In this document: positions 26,764 through 38,900 of the stretch, piece by piece
Numbering within the stretch: position 1 is the stretch's first letter
Layout of the letters: each line of letters begins with the position of its first letter
Assembly: GCA_002403855.1 (NCBI GenBank)
Contig: DHIO01000026.1
Span: 190,023 to 254,022 of the forward strand
DNA: 64,000 nucleotides
From: Acidimicrobiia bacterium UBA4744
GTDB taxonomy: Bacteria; Actinomycetota; Acidimicrobiia; Spongiisociales; UBA4744
Reading direction: 5' to 3'
Made by a program: the position numbers and the translations under genes
Notes under the pieces: generated by a model
The model's input: only the letters and a program-made list of their open reading frames with translations
What the model was told of the DNA's origin: nothing
Databases searched by the model: none

Positions 26764-27153
26764 TCAGGCGTCGATTTCGACCCTATCGAGCAACAAGAAA
26801 TCGCGCGCTTGGAGACCGAGAAGCGAGACTCGCACCGGAAACGGCATGTGCCTGCTACCGGATGCCCATCCGACCACTCGTGGGTTGCCGAGCCGGATCG
26901 CCTCTCCGCTCCGAACCAGCACACAGGTGCCGGCAGCCTGCACGTTCTTGAGCCAGTCGACGTCACGACCATAGGTAAGCGCGATGGCGAAGCCTTCATC
27001 GGTGGGAAACGCAAACAGCGGCGTCCGGTACTCGTATCCGGTCACCCGCCCCCGATGCAAGACGATCGCCATCGGGCGGATCCGGTGAAAACGCCGCATG
27101 ACGGGATTGGTGATCCGCTTGTTGAGACGGGCGAGACCTTTGGGAAGTGGCAC
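26764..27153 (-). CDS. Deazaflavin (F420)-type nitroreductase family protein
   Basis: A 129-residue split-barrel protein of the Ddn/DUF385 family, which use F420H2. Family landmarks: MAIVLHRGRVTGYEYRTPLFAFPTDEGFAIALTYGRDVDWLKNVQAAGTC. The motif order (x-GR-x-TG-x-R-TP, then YG-x-D-x-DWLKN) also appears in the gene at 42143, so they are paralogues. GTG 27153 lacks an obvious ribosome site. It follows the acetoacetyl-CoA synthetase gene by 18 bases. Substrate unknown. Confidence 0.85.
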   Translation of the reverse strand: MPLPKGLARLNKRITNPVMRRFHRIRPMAIVLHRGRVTGYEYRTPLFAFPTDEGFAIALTYGRDVDWLKNVQAAGTCVLVRSGEAIRLGNPRVVGWASGSRHMPFPVRVSLLGLQARDFLLLDRVEIDA

Positions 27154-27171
27154 GCAGCCGAGGCTAGCTGG

Positions 27172-29208
27172 CTACGGCCGGGACTCGGTCTGGTCGGTCT
27201 CCACCGAGGTGGACGGTTTCGCAGGAGTTTGGTCGAGCAAGCGAACGAAAGCGTCGAGGGAGCGTGGATTGGCCATGGCGTCACGGCGCACTGCTTGCTC
27301 GACAGGGATCCCGGCCAGGATTCGCTTCACCGGCACCTCCATTTTCTTGCCGTTCAACGTCAGCGGAACCTCGTCGATTCGGTAGATCTCGTCCGGCACG
27401 TGACGGGGTGAGAGCTCCTCCCGCAAGGCATGCTTGATTCGCCGGCGGAGCCGATCATCGATCTCCACCCCGGCGGCGGGCACAAGGAACAACAGAAGGC
27501 GACCTTCTCGTCCCAACCTCCCGGTGTCGATCACCATGCTGTCCAAGACCTCCGTGAACCCATCGATCACCTGATAGAACTCGCTGGTGCCCATGCGGAT
27601 GCCACCCCGGTTGAGGGTGGAATCGGACCGTCCGTACACCACGCACGACCCGTCGGGATGGATCGAGATCCAGTCGCCGTGCCGCCACACCCCCGGGTAC
27701 ATCTCGAAGTAGCTGGATCGATAACGCTGCCCTCCGGGGTCGTTCCAGAAGTAGATGGGCATCGAAGGCATGGGAGCGGTGATGACCAACTCGCCCACCT
27801 CCCCGATCACCGGAGCACCGTGCTCGTCATAAGCCTCGATCTTCGCTCCAAGCTGCCGGCACTGGATCCGGCCGGCGCGCACCGGGAGCAGCGGGCAGCC
27901 GCCCAGAAAGGCGGTACAAAGATCCGATCCGCCGCTTATCGAAGCCAAGAGAAGGTCGGACCCCACCTCTTCGTACACCCAGGCGAACCCGTCGGGAGTG
28001 AGTGGAGCGCCGGTGGATCCTACGCTCCGCAGAGCACTCAGATCCAACCACCGGCCCGGATGGAGGCCGGCCCGCCTGCAGGCCTGGAGGTAAGGAGGGC
28101 TGACGCCGAAGTGGGTCAGCTTCCCGGACTCGGCCAGCTTCCAGAGCACCAAAAGATCCGGATGGCTCGGGCTGCCGTCGTAGAGCACCACGGTCGTACC
28201 AACCAGAAGGCTCGAGATGAGGAGATTCCACATCATCCAGGCAGTCGACGTGTACCAAAAGAACCGGTCGCCTTCGCCGACATCGACGTGCAACGCCAAT
28301 TCCTTCATGTGCTCGAGAAGGATGCCTCCCTGGCTCTGGACAATCGGTTTGGGCAGACCGGTGGTGCCCGAGGAGTAGAGAACCCACAAGGGGTGGCCGA
28401 AAGCCACCGGTTCGAACGTCAGTCGGTCGGAGGTGTGGACCAGATCGTCCCATGAGAGAGCACCGGCGACCGACCCCGCCGTGCGGTCGAGCCGGGATAC
28501 CAAGACGATTGCCTCCAGTGTCGGCAGCCGGGAGACGATCTGGGTGAGCACCTCCCGACGGTCGTGCTCTCGCCCGGCGAACCGGTAGCCGTCACAGGCG
28601 ATCAAGACCTTCGGTTCGATCTGAGAGAACCTGTGCGCCACACTCTCGATACCAAATTCCGGAGCGCAGCTGGTCCATACGGCACCAAGGCTGGCCGTAG
28701 CGAGGAACGCGATCAGGGTCTCTGGAATGTTGGGTAGCAACGCTGCGACCCGATCACCCTTCACGACGCCGAGCCGGCGCAAGCCGGTGGCCGCCGCCGC
28801 CACCCGATCGTGGAGCTCGGCAAAGGTGAGTTGTTGGAAAGCCCCGTCCTCGGCCGCGGCGATCACGGCGAGGCGCCCGTCCCGGCGCCGCAGAGCATGC
28901 TCGGCGTAGTTGAGCTTTGCTCCCGGGAACCACTCGGCTCCGGGCATGGCTCGGTCGGGAAGCACGGCTTCGTGAGGTGCATGAGCAATGATCCCGAAGT
29001 ACTCCCAGAGTGACCCCCAGAATCCGTCGAGATCGGACACCGACCATTCCCAGAGCGCCGTGTAGTCGGAGAACTCGAGTCGTCTCTCGGTCCGCAACCA
29101 GGCGAGATAGCGGGTGATGCCGGCTTGCGCAAGGGACTGTGCAGTGGGTTCCCACAGCAGGGTTCCGTCGATGATGTTGGAATCTTGCATCGATCCAACC
29201 ATGGACAC
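27172..29208 (-). CDS. Acetoacetyl-CoA synthetase
   Basis: A 678-residue AMP-forming ligase of the AacS type (acetoacetate + ATP + CoA to acetoacetyl-CoA + AMP + PPi). The AacS-specific N-terminus (LAWLRTERRLEFSDYTALWEWSVSDLDGFWGSLWEYFGI) and WFPGAKLNYAEHAL are present. So are the ATP-binding core LYSSGTTGLPKPIVQSQGG and the C-terminal catalytic Lys in LTLNGKKMEVPVKRIL. The GTG start overlaps the last base of the upstream MFS stop; ATG 29202 is an in-frame alternative. Together with two acetyl-CoA synthetases in this window it suggests short-chain-acid use or storage-polymer turnover. Confidence 0.92.
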   Translation of the reverse strand: MSMVGSMQDSNIIDGTLLWEPTAQSLAQAGITRYLAWLRTERRLEFSDYTALWEWSVSDLDGFWGSLWEYFGIIAHAPHEAVLPDRAMPGAEWFPGAKLNYAEHALRRRDGRLAVIAAAEDGAFQQLTFAELHDRVAAAATGLRRLGVVKGDRVAALLPNIPETLIAFLATASLGAVWTSCAPEFGIESVAHRFSQIEPKVLIACDGYRFAGREHDRREVLTQIVSRLPTLEAIVLVSRLDRTAGSVAGALSWDDLVHTSDRLTFEPVAFGHPLWVLYSSGTTGLPKPIVQSQGGILLEHMKELALHVDVGEGDRFFWYTSTAWMMWNLLISSLLVGTTVVLYDGSPSHPDLLVLWKLAESGKLTHFGVSPPYLQACRRAGLHPGRWLDLSALRSVGSTGAPLTPDGFAWVYEEVGSDLLLASISGGSDLCTAFLGGCPLLPVRAGRIQCRQLGAKIEAYDEHGAPVIGEVGELVITAPMPSMPIYFWNDPGGQRYRSSYFEMYPGVWRHGDWISIHPDGSCVVYGRSDSTLNRGGIRMGTSEFYQVIDGFTEVLDSMVIDTGRLGREGRLLLFLVPAAGVEIDDRLRRRIKHALREELSPRHVPDEIYRIDEVPLTLNGKKMEVPVKRILAGIPVEQAVRRDAMANPRSLDAFVRLLDQTPAKPSTSVETDQTESRP

Positions 29209-30410
29209 TAGTGAACGGCACCCTCGTGCCTCGCCGGGATCCTGCCGCTCGCGGCAATGAGGACCGCGGCGCCTCCCAGCAGAATGGCGGTGAAGACCAT
29301 CGGAATCCGGTAACCGCCGGTAGCGTCATGCAGAACCCCGACGAGGGCCGGCCCTGCTGCTCCGATGAGCGATGCCGCCGCCCATTGGGCTCCCATCGCT
29401 CGACCGTATCCCGGGCCCGAATACCAGGTGCCCATTGCCATCGCCCGCAGCGGCAACACGGCACCGAATGCCAGGCCGAAAATGACGAAGTGGCCGGCGA
29501 TCTGCCAGTAGTGCGTTCCGTCGACCATCAAGAACACCGCGATGGTCATCAAGCCCATCACGGTTGCCTGCACTCCAGTGGGACGGAACCTCCGGGCAAC
29601 GAACGGAGCGACCGACCGGCCCGGCAGGCTGAGCGCCGAAGCAGCTGCCGCCCACGCTGCAACTCCTGCCACCGCAAAACCGGCTTCTTCAAACAGCGCC
29701 ACCCGATGAGAGAGCACCGCCTGGAAGCCGACGGCGCTCAGCACCATTCCCACAGTGAACAGCACGAAGCGGCGATCGCGCACGACGGTGCGGAGTAGAA
29801 ATCGCTCATTGTGGGTAGCGACCTGCCCGGTCGGGGGCGGATTCTTGAGGAAGAACAGGGCCGTTCCGCCTCCAGTCACCAAGAACAACAGACCGAGCAA
29901 CCGCACGGTCGGGCGCCAATCCATCAGGCTGATCATGCGTTCGATCAAGGGCAGAAAGATGATGCCGGCCAGCCCACCGATGAGGGTGAGCACCGCCAGG
30001 GCACGGGCGCGCTGCTCCTCGGTGCACCAGCGGTCGACGGCGACAAAGGCCGGCTCGTAGAAGGTCATGGCTCCGGCCGGGCCGATCAGCACCCACCAGG
30101 CGACCAGTACGTGCCAGGGTCGGGTGGCGAGCGAGAAGAGCAAGAGACCTCCGGCCCCGAGCAGTGCGCCCCAACCGAAGATGCCTCGTACCCCTCGGCG
30201 ATCGGCATGGCGCCCCACCGGGTATGCCAGCACTCCAGCCGCCAGAAGCCCGCCCCCGTAGGCAACGGACAGGAGCCCGGTGCTGAACTCGCCGCCGGCG
30301 GCGCCATCGGTGAGAAACACCGAGAACCCGTAGAGCATGATCCCGAACGCCACCATCACCGAAATGGACAGCGGGAGAATCTGCTTCCACGGAAAGGCCG
30401 TCTGGGTCAC
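29208..30410 (-). CDS. MFS transporter
   Basis: A 400-residue 12-helix major facilitator (ILPLSISVMVAFGIMLYGFSVFLTDGAAGGEFSTGLLSVAYGGGLLAAGVLAYPVGRHADRRGVRGIFG) of the monocarboxylate/oxalate-formate-like branch. It overlaps the acetoacetyl-CoA synthetase gene by one base, so import of acetoacetate or another short acid is a reasonable guess (inference from context). The start is GTG 30410, with no clear ribosome site. Confidence 0.85.
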   Translation of the reverse strand: MTQTAFPWKQILPLSISVMVAFGIMLYGFSVFLTDGAAGGEFSTGLLSVAYGGGLLAAGVLAYPVGRHADRRGVRGIFGWGALLGAGGLLLFSLATRPWHVLVAWWVLIGPAGAMTFYEPAFVAVDRWCTEEQRARALAVLTLIGGLAGIIFLPLIERMISLMDWRPTVRLLGLLFLVTGGGTALFFLKNPPPTGQVATHNERFLLRTVVRDRRFVLFTVGMVLSAVGFQAVLSHRVALFEEAGFAVAGVAAWAAAASALSLPGRSVAPFVARRFRPTGVQATVMGLMTIAVFLMVDGTHYWQIAGHFVIFGLAFGAVLPLRAMAMGTWYSGPGYGRAMGAQWAAASLIGAAGPALVGVLHDATGGYRIPMVFTAILLGGAAVLIAASGRIPARHEGAVH

Positions 30411-30499
30411 GTCGCCAGCGTAGACGCTGCTCCGAATCGACCCTTTGGGCCTTGACGAGTCTGCTACCTCACGCTATCCATGGGCCCGAGGAGGGAGCT

Positions 30500-31105
30500 T
30501 TGGAGAAGATCGACTTCAAGAAGGAGTATCGCGAGCTCTACACGGCACCGAAAGGCAACCCGGTGATCGTCGAGGTCCCGCCGCTCCAATACCTGATGGT
30601 CGATGGATCCGGCGATCCCAACACCAGCCCCCGTTTTCGGGACTGCATGGCCGGGCTCTATCCGGTGGCGTTCACATTGCGGTTTGCAGTCAAGGCCGAG
30701 GAACAGATCGCCTACTCGGTGATGCCCCTCCAGGGACTGTGGTGGCTCCCGGGAGAAGACTTCGACTTCAGCGTGAAGGATCGTTGGCTCTGGACGCTCA
30801 TGATCATGCAGCCCGACTACGTCACCGAGCCGCGATTCGAGGCAGCCCGAGAGTCTGCCAAGAACAAGGAGTCCCTGTCGATCTTCGATGAGTTACGGCT
30901 CGAGGTCTTCGAGGAAGGGGTGGCCGCGCAGATCATGCATATCGGCCCGTACGCGGACGAGGCCCCTACGATCGAGAAGCTGCACGAGTTCATTCACCAA
31001 GAGGGCCATTCGCTGCGCGGCAAGCACCACGAGATCTACCTCGGCGACCCGAACCGGTCGGCCCCGGAGAAGCTCAAGACGATTATCCGCCAACCCATCG
31101 AGTAG
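30500..31105 (+). CDS. GyrI-like small-molecule-binding domain protein
   Basis: A 201-residue protein of the GyrI-like/SOUL-fold family; members bind small hydrophobic ligands or inhibit gyrase. The N-terminus [16 protein letters not shown] and [23 protein letters not shown] match the family opening very well. The C-terminal [24 protein letters not shown] and [27 protein letters not shown] complete it. TTG 30500 preceded by GAGGAGGG gives exactly the family's usual start. Cytosolic. Confidence 0.85.
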   Translation: MEKIDFKKEYRELYTAPKGNPVIVEVPPLQYLMVDGSGDPNTSPRFRDCMAGLYPVAFTLRFAVKAEEQIAYSVMPLQGLWWLPGEDFDFSVKDRWLWTLMIMQPDYVTEPRFEAARESAKNKESLSIFDELRLEVFEEGVAAQIMHIGPYADEAPTIEKLHEFIHQEGHSLRGKHHEIYLGDPNRSAPEKLKTIIRQPIE

Positions 31106-31209
31106 ACCGGGCTTGGGCATGTCTCTCGGCGAGGACCACCGGGTACTTCAGGGACACTGTTCCTTCTGTTCTCGTAGCATGCCGGAACGCGCAAGCAAGG
31201 GAGCCACAG

Positions 31210-33165
<1,956 letters not shown>

Positions 33166-33178
33166 GGATCCTCCTGAG

Positions 33179-33196
33179 GGAGGAGGTCCCTCCTCC
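33179..33196 (+). terminator. Hairpin after acsA
   Basis: GGAGGAG (33179-33185) and CTCCTCC (33190-33196) form a perfect 7-bp stem with a 4-base loop, 14 bases past the acsA stop and before the lipoprotein gene. No T-run follows. GC-rich hairpins without a U tail are common 3' structures in actinobacteria. Its second arm could also hide a ribosome-binding-like AGGAGG. Confidence 0.45.
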
Positions 33197-33231
33197 GGGT
33201 AACGTGTGACCGCGGCGGAAGGAGTGTGCCG

Positions 33232-33945
33232 ATGAAATGGCGGATGATGGCGGCAGTCTTCGTCGCGGTCGCTGTCGTCGGTGCCTGTTCGTCGACGCGG
33301 GACACGACCACCACGGCGCCACCTACGGCTGCCGAGGTGCTGGCGCGAGCGGCGGAAACCATGGGTTCGGTCGAGACGGTTCAGTTCAGTATCGAGCGAG
33401 GTGGAGACCCGGTCTATATCGACACCCAGGGTTTTCTCGAGTTTGTGAGCGCCACGGGACGTTACGCGGCTCCGGGAGCAGCGGACGCGGTCGTCACCGT
33501 GAGCGCAGTGGGACTCAATACCGAGGTCGGAGCGGTGGTCATCGAGGGTGAAACCTGGCTCACCAACCCCATCACGGGGAGTTGGGAGCCGACTCCCCCC
33601 GGCTATACGTTCGACCCGGCAACTCTGTTCGACCCGGAGGTGGGCTTCCGGGCCATGTTGCAGGAAGGAATCCTCAGCGTCGAGGACGTGGGTGACGAGA
33701 TCATCGAGGAGGAGTCTCTCCGCCATGTCCGGTTCACCGCATCCGGAGCACGAGTCGAGGTCGTTACCGCCGGCTTGGTGAGCGGCGTGGATGTCACGGT
33801 TGATGCATGGATCGAACCCGATTCGGGCGAACTCCGAAGAGCCACCTTCTCGACGCCGATCGGTTCCGCGGCGACCGACTGGGACTTGAGGCTCTTCAAC
33901 TACGGCGCCGAGATCACGATCACCCCTCCGGACCTTGAAGGATGA
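33232..33945 (+). CDS. LppX/LprAFG-like lipoprotein
   Basis: A 237-residue secreted lipoprotein: MKWRMMAAVFVAVAVVGACSS has a lipobox VGAC, and a Thr-rich linker follows. The mature domain fits the LppX/LprG fold, which holds acyl chains of lipids in a large pocket (TAAEVLARAAETMGSVETVQFSIERGG; VVIEGETWLTNPITGSWEPTP; VDVTVDAWIEPDSGELRRATF). ATG 33232 is chosen over GTG 33226 for spacing from AAGGAG. It overlaps the downstream 14-helix exporter (ATGA), the same order as mycobacterial lprG-P55, which moves triacylglycerides and lipoglycans to the outer envelope. Confidence 0.85.
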   Translation: MKWRMMAAVFVAVAVVGACSSTRDTTTTAPPTAAEVLARAAETMGSVETVQFSIERGGDPVYIDTQGFLEFVSATGRYAAPGAADAVVTVSAVGLNTEVGAVVIEGETWLTNPITGSWEPTPPGYTFDPATLFDPEVGFRAMLQEGILSVEDVGDEIIEEESLRHVRFTASGARVEVVTAGLVSGVDVTVDAWIEPDSGELRRATFSTPIGSAATDWDLRLFNYGAEITITPPDLEG

Positions 33946-35462
33946 GCCGGAAGGCTTCGCCCAACCTCGTTCTCGCAGTTGTCGGATTCGGTGTGTTCAT
34001 CGCGGCGGATGACCTGACCGTGGTAGCCACCATGCTCCGTCCGATCATCGGTGACCTGGGAATCGTTCTGCCCGATGGCCTCAACCAGATGGCCTGGATC
34101 GTCAACGCCTACCTGATCGCCTACGTAGCCGTGATGCCGTTCATGGGCCGGCTCAGCGATGTCCTCGGCCGGCGACGCACCTACATCGCTTCTCTGGTTC
34201 TCTTCCTGGCCGGTTCGCTCGTCGTCCCGTTCGCGCCCAACTACGGGGTCTTCCTGGTCGGCCGGGTGCTCACCGCCATGGGGGGCGGGGCACTGGTACC
34301 GATCGGACTGGCGATCGTCGCCGATGTGTTCGCCGAAAACCGCCGGGCCCGGGCCCTCGGGACCTTGGGGGCCATCGACACCCTGGGGTGGGTGTGGGGT
34401 CCGCTCTACGGAGCCATGCTCGTTCGGTTCCTCTCCTGGCGCTGGCAATTCTATCTGAACGTCCCTTTGGCCATTCTCGGCATCGTGGCGGCCTGGTACG
34501 TTCTGGATCGGGCCGGCAAGTCCGGCCGCGCTCGCATCGACTGGGTGGGGGCCGTCACTCTGACGGTTGGCCTCGTGGCTCTCAACGTCGCTCTCCTCGA
34601 ATCAGCTCAAATCCAGAGCATCACCGGCCTGGAAGAGTTGACCGGGGCTGCTCGCGGCCCGATGTGGTGGCTGCTGGGATTGGCGGCCGTCGCCATCGCC
34701 GCCTTCGTCGCCCAAGAGACCCGCACCAAGAACCCGTTGGTTCCCCTGCAGCTCTTCAAGGGCCGCAATCTCACCATCGCCGTCATCGTCAACTTCCTGG
34801 TCGGGGCCACCTTGGTCATTGCCATGGTCGACGTGCCGCTATTCGTCAACGTGATGGAATCCGGCATCGAGCGGGCGGCGGTGATTTCTGGATGGGTTCT
34901 CAGTGCCCTCACCGCGGCGATGGCCGTCGCGTCCTACACCGGCGGCAGGATGACCGAACGCTGGTCGTACCGCCCGCCCATCCTGTTCGGCTTGGCCGCC
35001 GTCCTGGCCGGATTCCTGCTCATGGGTACGGGTTGGAACCCCGACACCCCCTACCTGCGAATGGCCTGGCAGCTAGCACTGCTGGGCACCGGTTTCGGGT
35101 TGGTGTTTGCACCGATCAACGCGGCAGTGGTCGATTCGGCTCCGCCGGATGAGCGAGGCGTGGCGGCGAGCTTGGTCATGGTGCTCAGGCTCATCGGGCT
35201 GAGTGTGGGTCTGTCCGGGCTCACCGCCTGGGGCATCCACCGTTACGAAGAGCTGCGCAAGACGATTGTGTTGCCACCGATCGGGGACCCCGGCTACCAG
35301 GAGGCGCTCCAACGCGCCCAGGAGGAGCTGACCACTTCCGCCCTGGCCGAAACCTTTCTAGCGGCGGGGGCGGTCATCGCCCTCGGCATTCTTGTGACGA
35401 TGCTCATGCGGCCCGGACAGCCGGTCTCCGCGTCGCCGCGCAGCACACCCCACTCCGGCTGA
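33942..35462 (+). CDS. DHA2-family MFS exporter (P55-like)
   Basis: A 506-residue drug:H+ antiporter-2 type transporter with about 14 helices. The motif A loop is present (GRLSDVLGRRRTYIAS), as is the family's WIVNAYLIAYVAVMPFMG. It is translationally coupled to the preceding LprG-like lipoprotein, matching the lprG-P55 operon plan. A lipid or hydrophobic-molecule exporter is likely (inference from context and family). Confidence 0.9.
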   Translation: MSRKASPNLVLAVVGFGVFIAADDLTVVATMLRPIIGDLGIVLPDGLNQMAWIVNAYLIAYVAVMPFMGRLSDVLGRRRTYIASLVLFLAGSLVVPFAPNYGVFLVGRVLTAMGGGALVPIGLAIVADVFAENRRARALGTLGAIDTLGWVWGPLYGAMLVRFLSWRWQFYLNVPLAILGIVAAWYVLDRAGKSGRARIDWVGAVTLTVGLVALNVALLESAQIQSITGLEELTGAARGPMWWLLGLAAVAIAAFVAQETRTKNPLVPLQLFKGRNLTIAVIVNFLVGATLVIAMVDVPLFVNVMESGIERAAVISGWVLSALTAAMAVASYTGGRMTERWSYRPPILFGLAAVLAGFLLMGTGWNPDTPYLRMAWQLALLGTGFGLVFAPINAAVVDSAPPDERGVAASLVMVLRLIGLSVGLSGLTAWGIHRYEELRKTIVLPPIGDPGYQEALQRAQEELTTSALAETFLAAGAVIALGILVTMLMRPGQPVSASPRSTPHSG

Positions 35463-35470
35463 CCCGTCGG

Positions 35471-35896
35471 TCAGGAAGCTCCTGGTTGCTCGGCGTCTCG
35501 CAAACGCTGCGTGACGTGTACCAGTAGCTTGTAGGAGAGCGCCGCGTCTTCCCGTACGAGCTTCCGGAAATCCATGCCGGGCAGGAACAACATGGTCGCA
35601 GGGTCCGTGACCGTCACCGTTGCCGACCTCGGACCACGGTCGATGAGCGCGAGTTCGCCAAAGAAGGCTCCCGGCTCCAGGATCCGCCGCGTTCGCCCAC
35701 GGACGGCGACCTTCGCCGTTCCGGACAGAATGATGTGGAAACCCAGCCCCTCGTGACCCTGTTCCACGACCACATGCCCGGCAGGATGGCGGACCTCCTT
35801 CGCCAGATTGGCCAGTTTCCTCAACTGGTGTTTCGAGAGGTCCTCAAAGAGGGGCACACTCCCAAGGATTCCGATCCGCTCCTTGATGGTCGCCAT
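35471..35896 (-). CDS. Cyclic nucleotide-binding domain protein
   Basis: A 141-residue single-domain protein. The cNMP-binding beta-roll covers LFEDLSKHQLRKLANLAKEVRHPAGHVVVEQGHEGLGFHIILSGTAKVAV to the phosphate-binding cassette PGAFFGELALIDRGPRSATVTV, including the Gly-Glu and Arg that contact cyclic phosphate. It lacks the CRP C-terminal helix-turn-helix, so it is a ligand sensor without DNA-binding domain. ATG 35896 has GGAAGGAG 5 bases upstream. A class III cyclase gene starts 63 bases away on the other strand, suggesting a local cyclic-nucleotide circuit. Confidence 0.88.
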   Translation of the reverse strand: MATIKERIGILGSVPLFEDLSKHQLRKLANLAKEVRHPAGHVVVEQGHEGLGFHIILSGTAKVAVRGRTRRILEPGAFFGELALIDRGPRSATVTVTDPATMLFLPGMDFRKLVREDAALSYKLLVHVTQRLRDAEQPGAS

Positions 35897-35959
35897 CCCG
35901 ACTCCTTCCAGTCTGTGCATGAGGCTACCCCGCGCGGCAGGACCGTAGACTCGTAGACG

Positions 35960-38900
35960 ATGGCAGCCAGCTGCGCCCATTGTGGAGCTGAAATCGCGGC
36001 CGACTCCCGCTACTGCGGAACGTGTGGAGCCGCCGTTGGCAACCCGTGCCCGCAATGCGAAACCCGCCTCCCGCCGGGAGCCGCATTCTGCCCGGACTGC
36101 GGCATGGACCTACGCGACAGACCTGCCCCACGTGAACGTAAGCTGGTGACCATCCTCTTCGCCGACATCAGCGGATCGACAGGTCTGGGCGAAAAACTCG
36201 ATCCCGAACAATTCCGGGAAGTCACCGGAGCCTTCTTCGATACGATGCGAACTCAGATCGAGTCCTACGGCGGCACTGTGGAGAAGTTCATCGGGGACGC
36301 GGTCATGGCCGTGTTCGGGGTCCCCATTGCCCACGACGACGATCCCGACCGTGCCCTCGGCGCCGCCCACGGCATGATGGAGAGTCTTGTCGAGCTGAAT
36401 GCCCAGCTCGAAAGAACCCACGGAGTTGTGCTCTCTGCCCGGGTCGGCATCAATTCCGGTGAGGTGGTGGCTTCCACTCCCGCTCGGCCCGACATGGGTC
36501 AGGTTGCCGGAGATGCGGTGAACGTCGCTGCGCGGTTGGAACAGATCGCCGAGACCGGACAGGTGCTGGTGGCGGAACGGACCGTTCGGGCCAGCCGCCG
36601 GTTCCGTTTTCGGGACCTCGGACCCTCTACCCTCCGGGGCCGCGACCAGGCGGTCCGCGTCCACGAACTCCTCGGTCCCACCAACGACGGATTGGTGGCA
36701 CCACTCCTCCGCGCCCCGATGGTCGGCCGCGAGAACGAGTTGACACTCCTCGGCGCAATGATCAGGCGCGTCGTCGAGGAGCAACACCCCCACTTGGTCA
36801 CCATCTACGGCGAGGCTGGAATCGGCAAGAGCCGGTTGGCCGATGAGTTCCACAGCGCACTGCGGGATGCGAAGACACCCGCGCTCGTGCTGAGCGGTCG
36901 TTGTCTCCCGTACGGAGAGGAGAGCACGTACCGGCCACTGGTGGAGATCCTCAAGAGCCACGCGGGCATACTCGACAACGACCCGCCGCAATTGGTCCTC
37001 GACAAGATCCGAAAGATCAAAGAGACGCTGCTCGAGGGCGGTACAGAACGTATGGCCGCCGCACTGGGCTGCACGATCGGCATCGAGGACGAACGGTTCT
37101 CGTTCCGTGGCCTGTCGCCGAGGCAGATCGAAGATGAGATCCAAACGGCCTGGCGGCATTTCTTCTCCTCCTTGGCATCGCTACGTCCTCTGGTCGTAGA
37201 GATCGAAGACCTCCACTTCGCCGACCAGGCAATGCTGACCCTCCTCGAGTTCCTGGCAGACCGAACGCCCGGGCCGGTGCTGTTCGTGTGCACCGCGCGG
37301 CCGGAACTGTCCAACACCGCTCCCGAATGGGGCGGAGGCAAGAGAAGCTTCTCGAGCATCATGCTCGACCCGCTGACCGAGGACCAGGCGAGCCGACTGG
37401 TTGAGTTGCTGCTGGAAATCGACGAGATGCCGGCATCTGTACGATCAGAGATCCTGCGACGTGCGGAGGGAAACCCCTTCTTCATCGAGGAGATCCTCCG
37501 CCAGCTGATCGATGAGGGTTGCATCGTCCGTTCCGGGCACCGGTGGAAAGCTGCCGAGAAGATCTCGAAGGTGCAGATACCAGATACGGTTCAAGCAGTC
37601 CTGGCGGCTCGCATCGATCTGCTCTCCACCGCCGAGAAGCGGGCGCTGCAGTGTGCTGCCGTCGTCGGCCGAGCCTTCTGGACGGGGTCGGTGGCATACT
37701 TGCTCGAGGTCGGCCAGACTCAGGCATCCCTCCTTCTGGACAAGCTGGAGGATCGCGACCTGATCCTTTCGCGGCTGGGAACGACTCTCGTAGGAGAGCA
37801 GGAGTACAGCTTCAAGCACGTTCTCGCTCGCGATGTTGCCTTCGACAGTCTTTCTCTCCGAGAGCGGACGAACCTTCACCGCCGAGCGGCCGACTGGATC
37901 GAAAACGTAAGCGGCGAGCGCTGGCGCGAGGTGGTAGAGGTGCTGGCGTACCATCTCTCCCAGGCATGTGACGGACTCCAAGACGATACGGCGGTGCAAG
38001 CCGAGGAGTTGGAGGAGATACGGCGACGCGCCGTCCACTATCTGTTGTTGGCCTCCGAAAGTGCCCGCCTGAAGATGGCGCTGGAGACCGCCCGCCGCTA
38101 CGCACGAGAAGGCCGCCAACTGTCCGACTCACCCGAGGAGGAGGCCAAGGCCCTCGAGGCGCTCGGTGAAGCGTTCTTCTTCGGATACATGGGTGACGCT
38201 GCCTGGCAGCACCTGAAGGAAGCGATCGATCTGCACCTCCAGCTTGGCGACCAATCAGACCGTTACCTCGCCCGCGTATGCGCCCGGGCGCTCGAAACAC
38301 CCGTGCGTTGGCCGGGATCGATGCAGTCGGTTCCGGCCGAGGCCGAAGTCTATCGGTATCTGCAGATCGGATTCGATCATGCAGGCACTGCGGACAACCC
38401 AGAGCTCGCTCGTCTACTGACCCTCAAAGCCTTCTGGCCGCACGCCTTCCCCAGACCGGCAGAGCGGTCAACCGAAGCGCTGGTTCCACCGGCCGAGTCC
38501 CTGGCGGCTGGAAAAGAGGCCGTCACCATGGCCGAACGGCTCCAGCGGGTCGATCTCGAGTCCGGTGCATTGGACGGCGTCGGGGCAAACTACATCCCGG
38601 AAGACCGCTACGACCGGGCCCTCGAGGTCACGAATCGCCGCCTCAGACTCACCGAGGTGATCGACGACCCCTGGGAGCTGGGTGATATCTACGCGATGGG
38701 CGGCTGGGTGAACTTTCATCTGGGCCGCTATCGGGACGCGTTCTCCAGCGCCGATATCGGGTTCAAACGGACCTTCGAACGAGTCCCCAGCGTGGCCCTG
38801 CATTGTCTCAGTTGGAGAGCGCTCTCTCAATACCGGCTCGGCGAATGGGACGGGACGCTGGCAGACCTGGATCTGGGTGCATCGATGCTGGGCGACCGAA

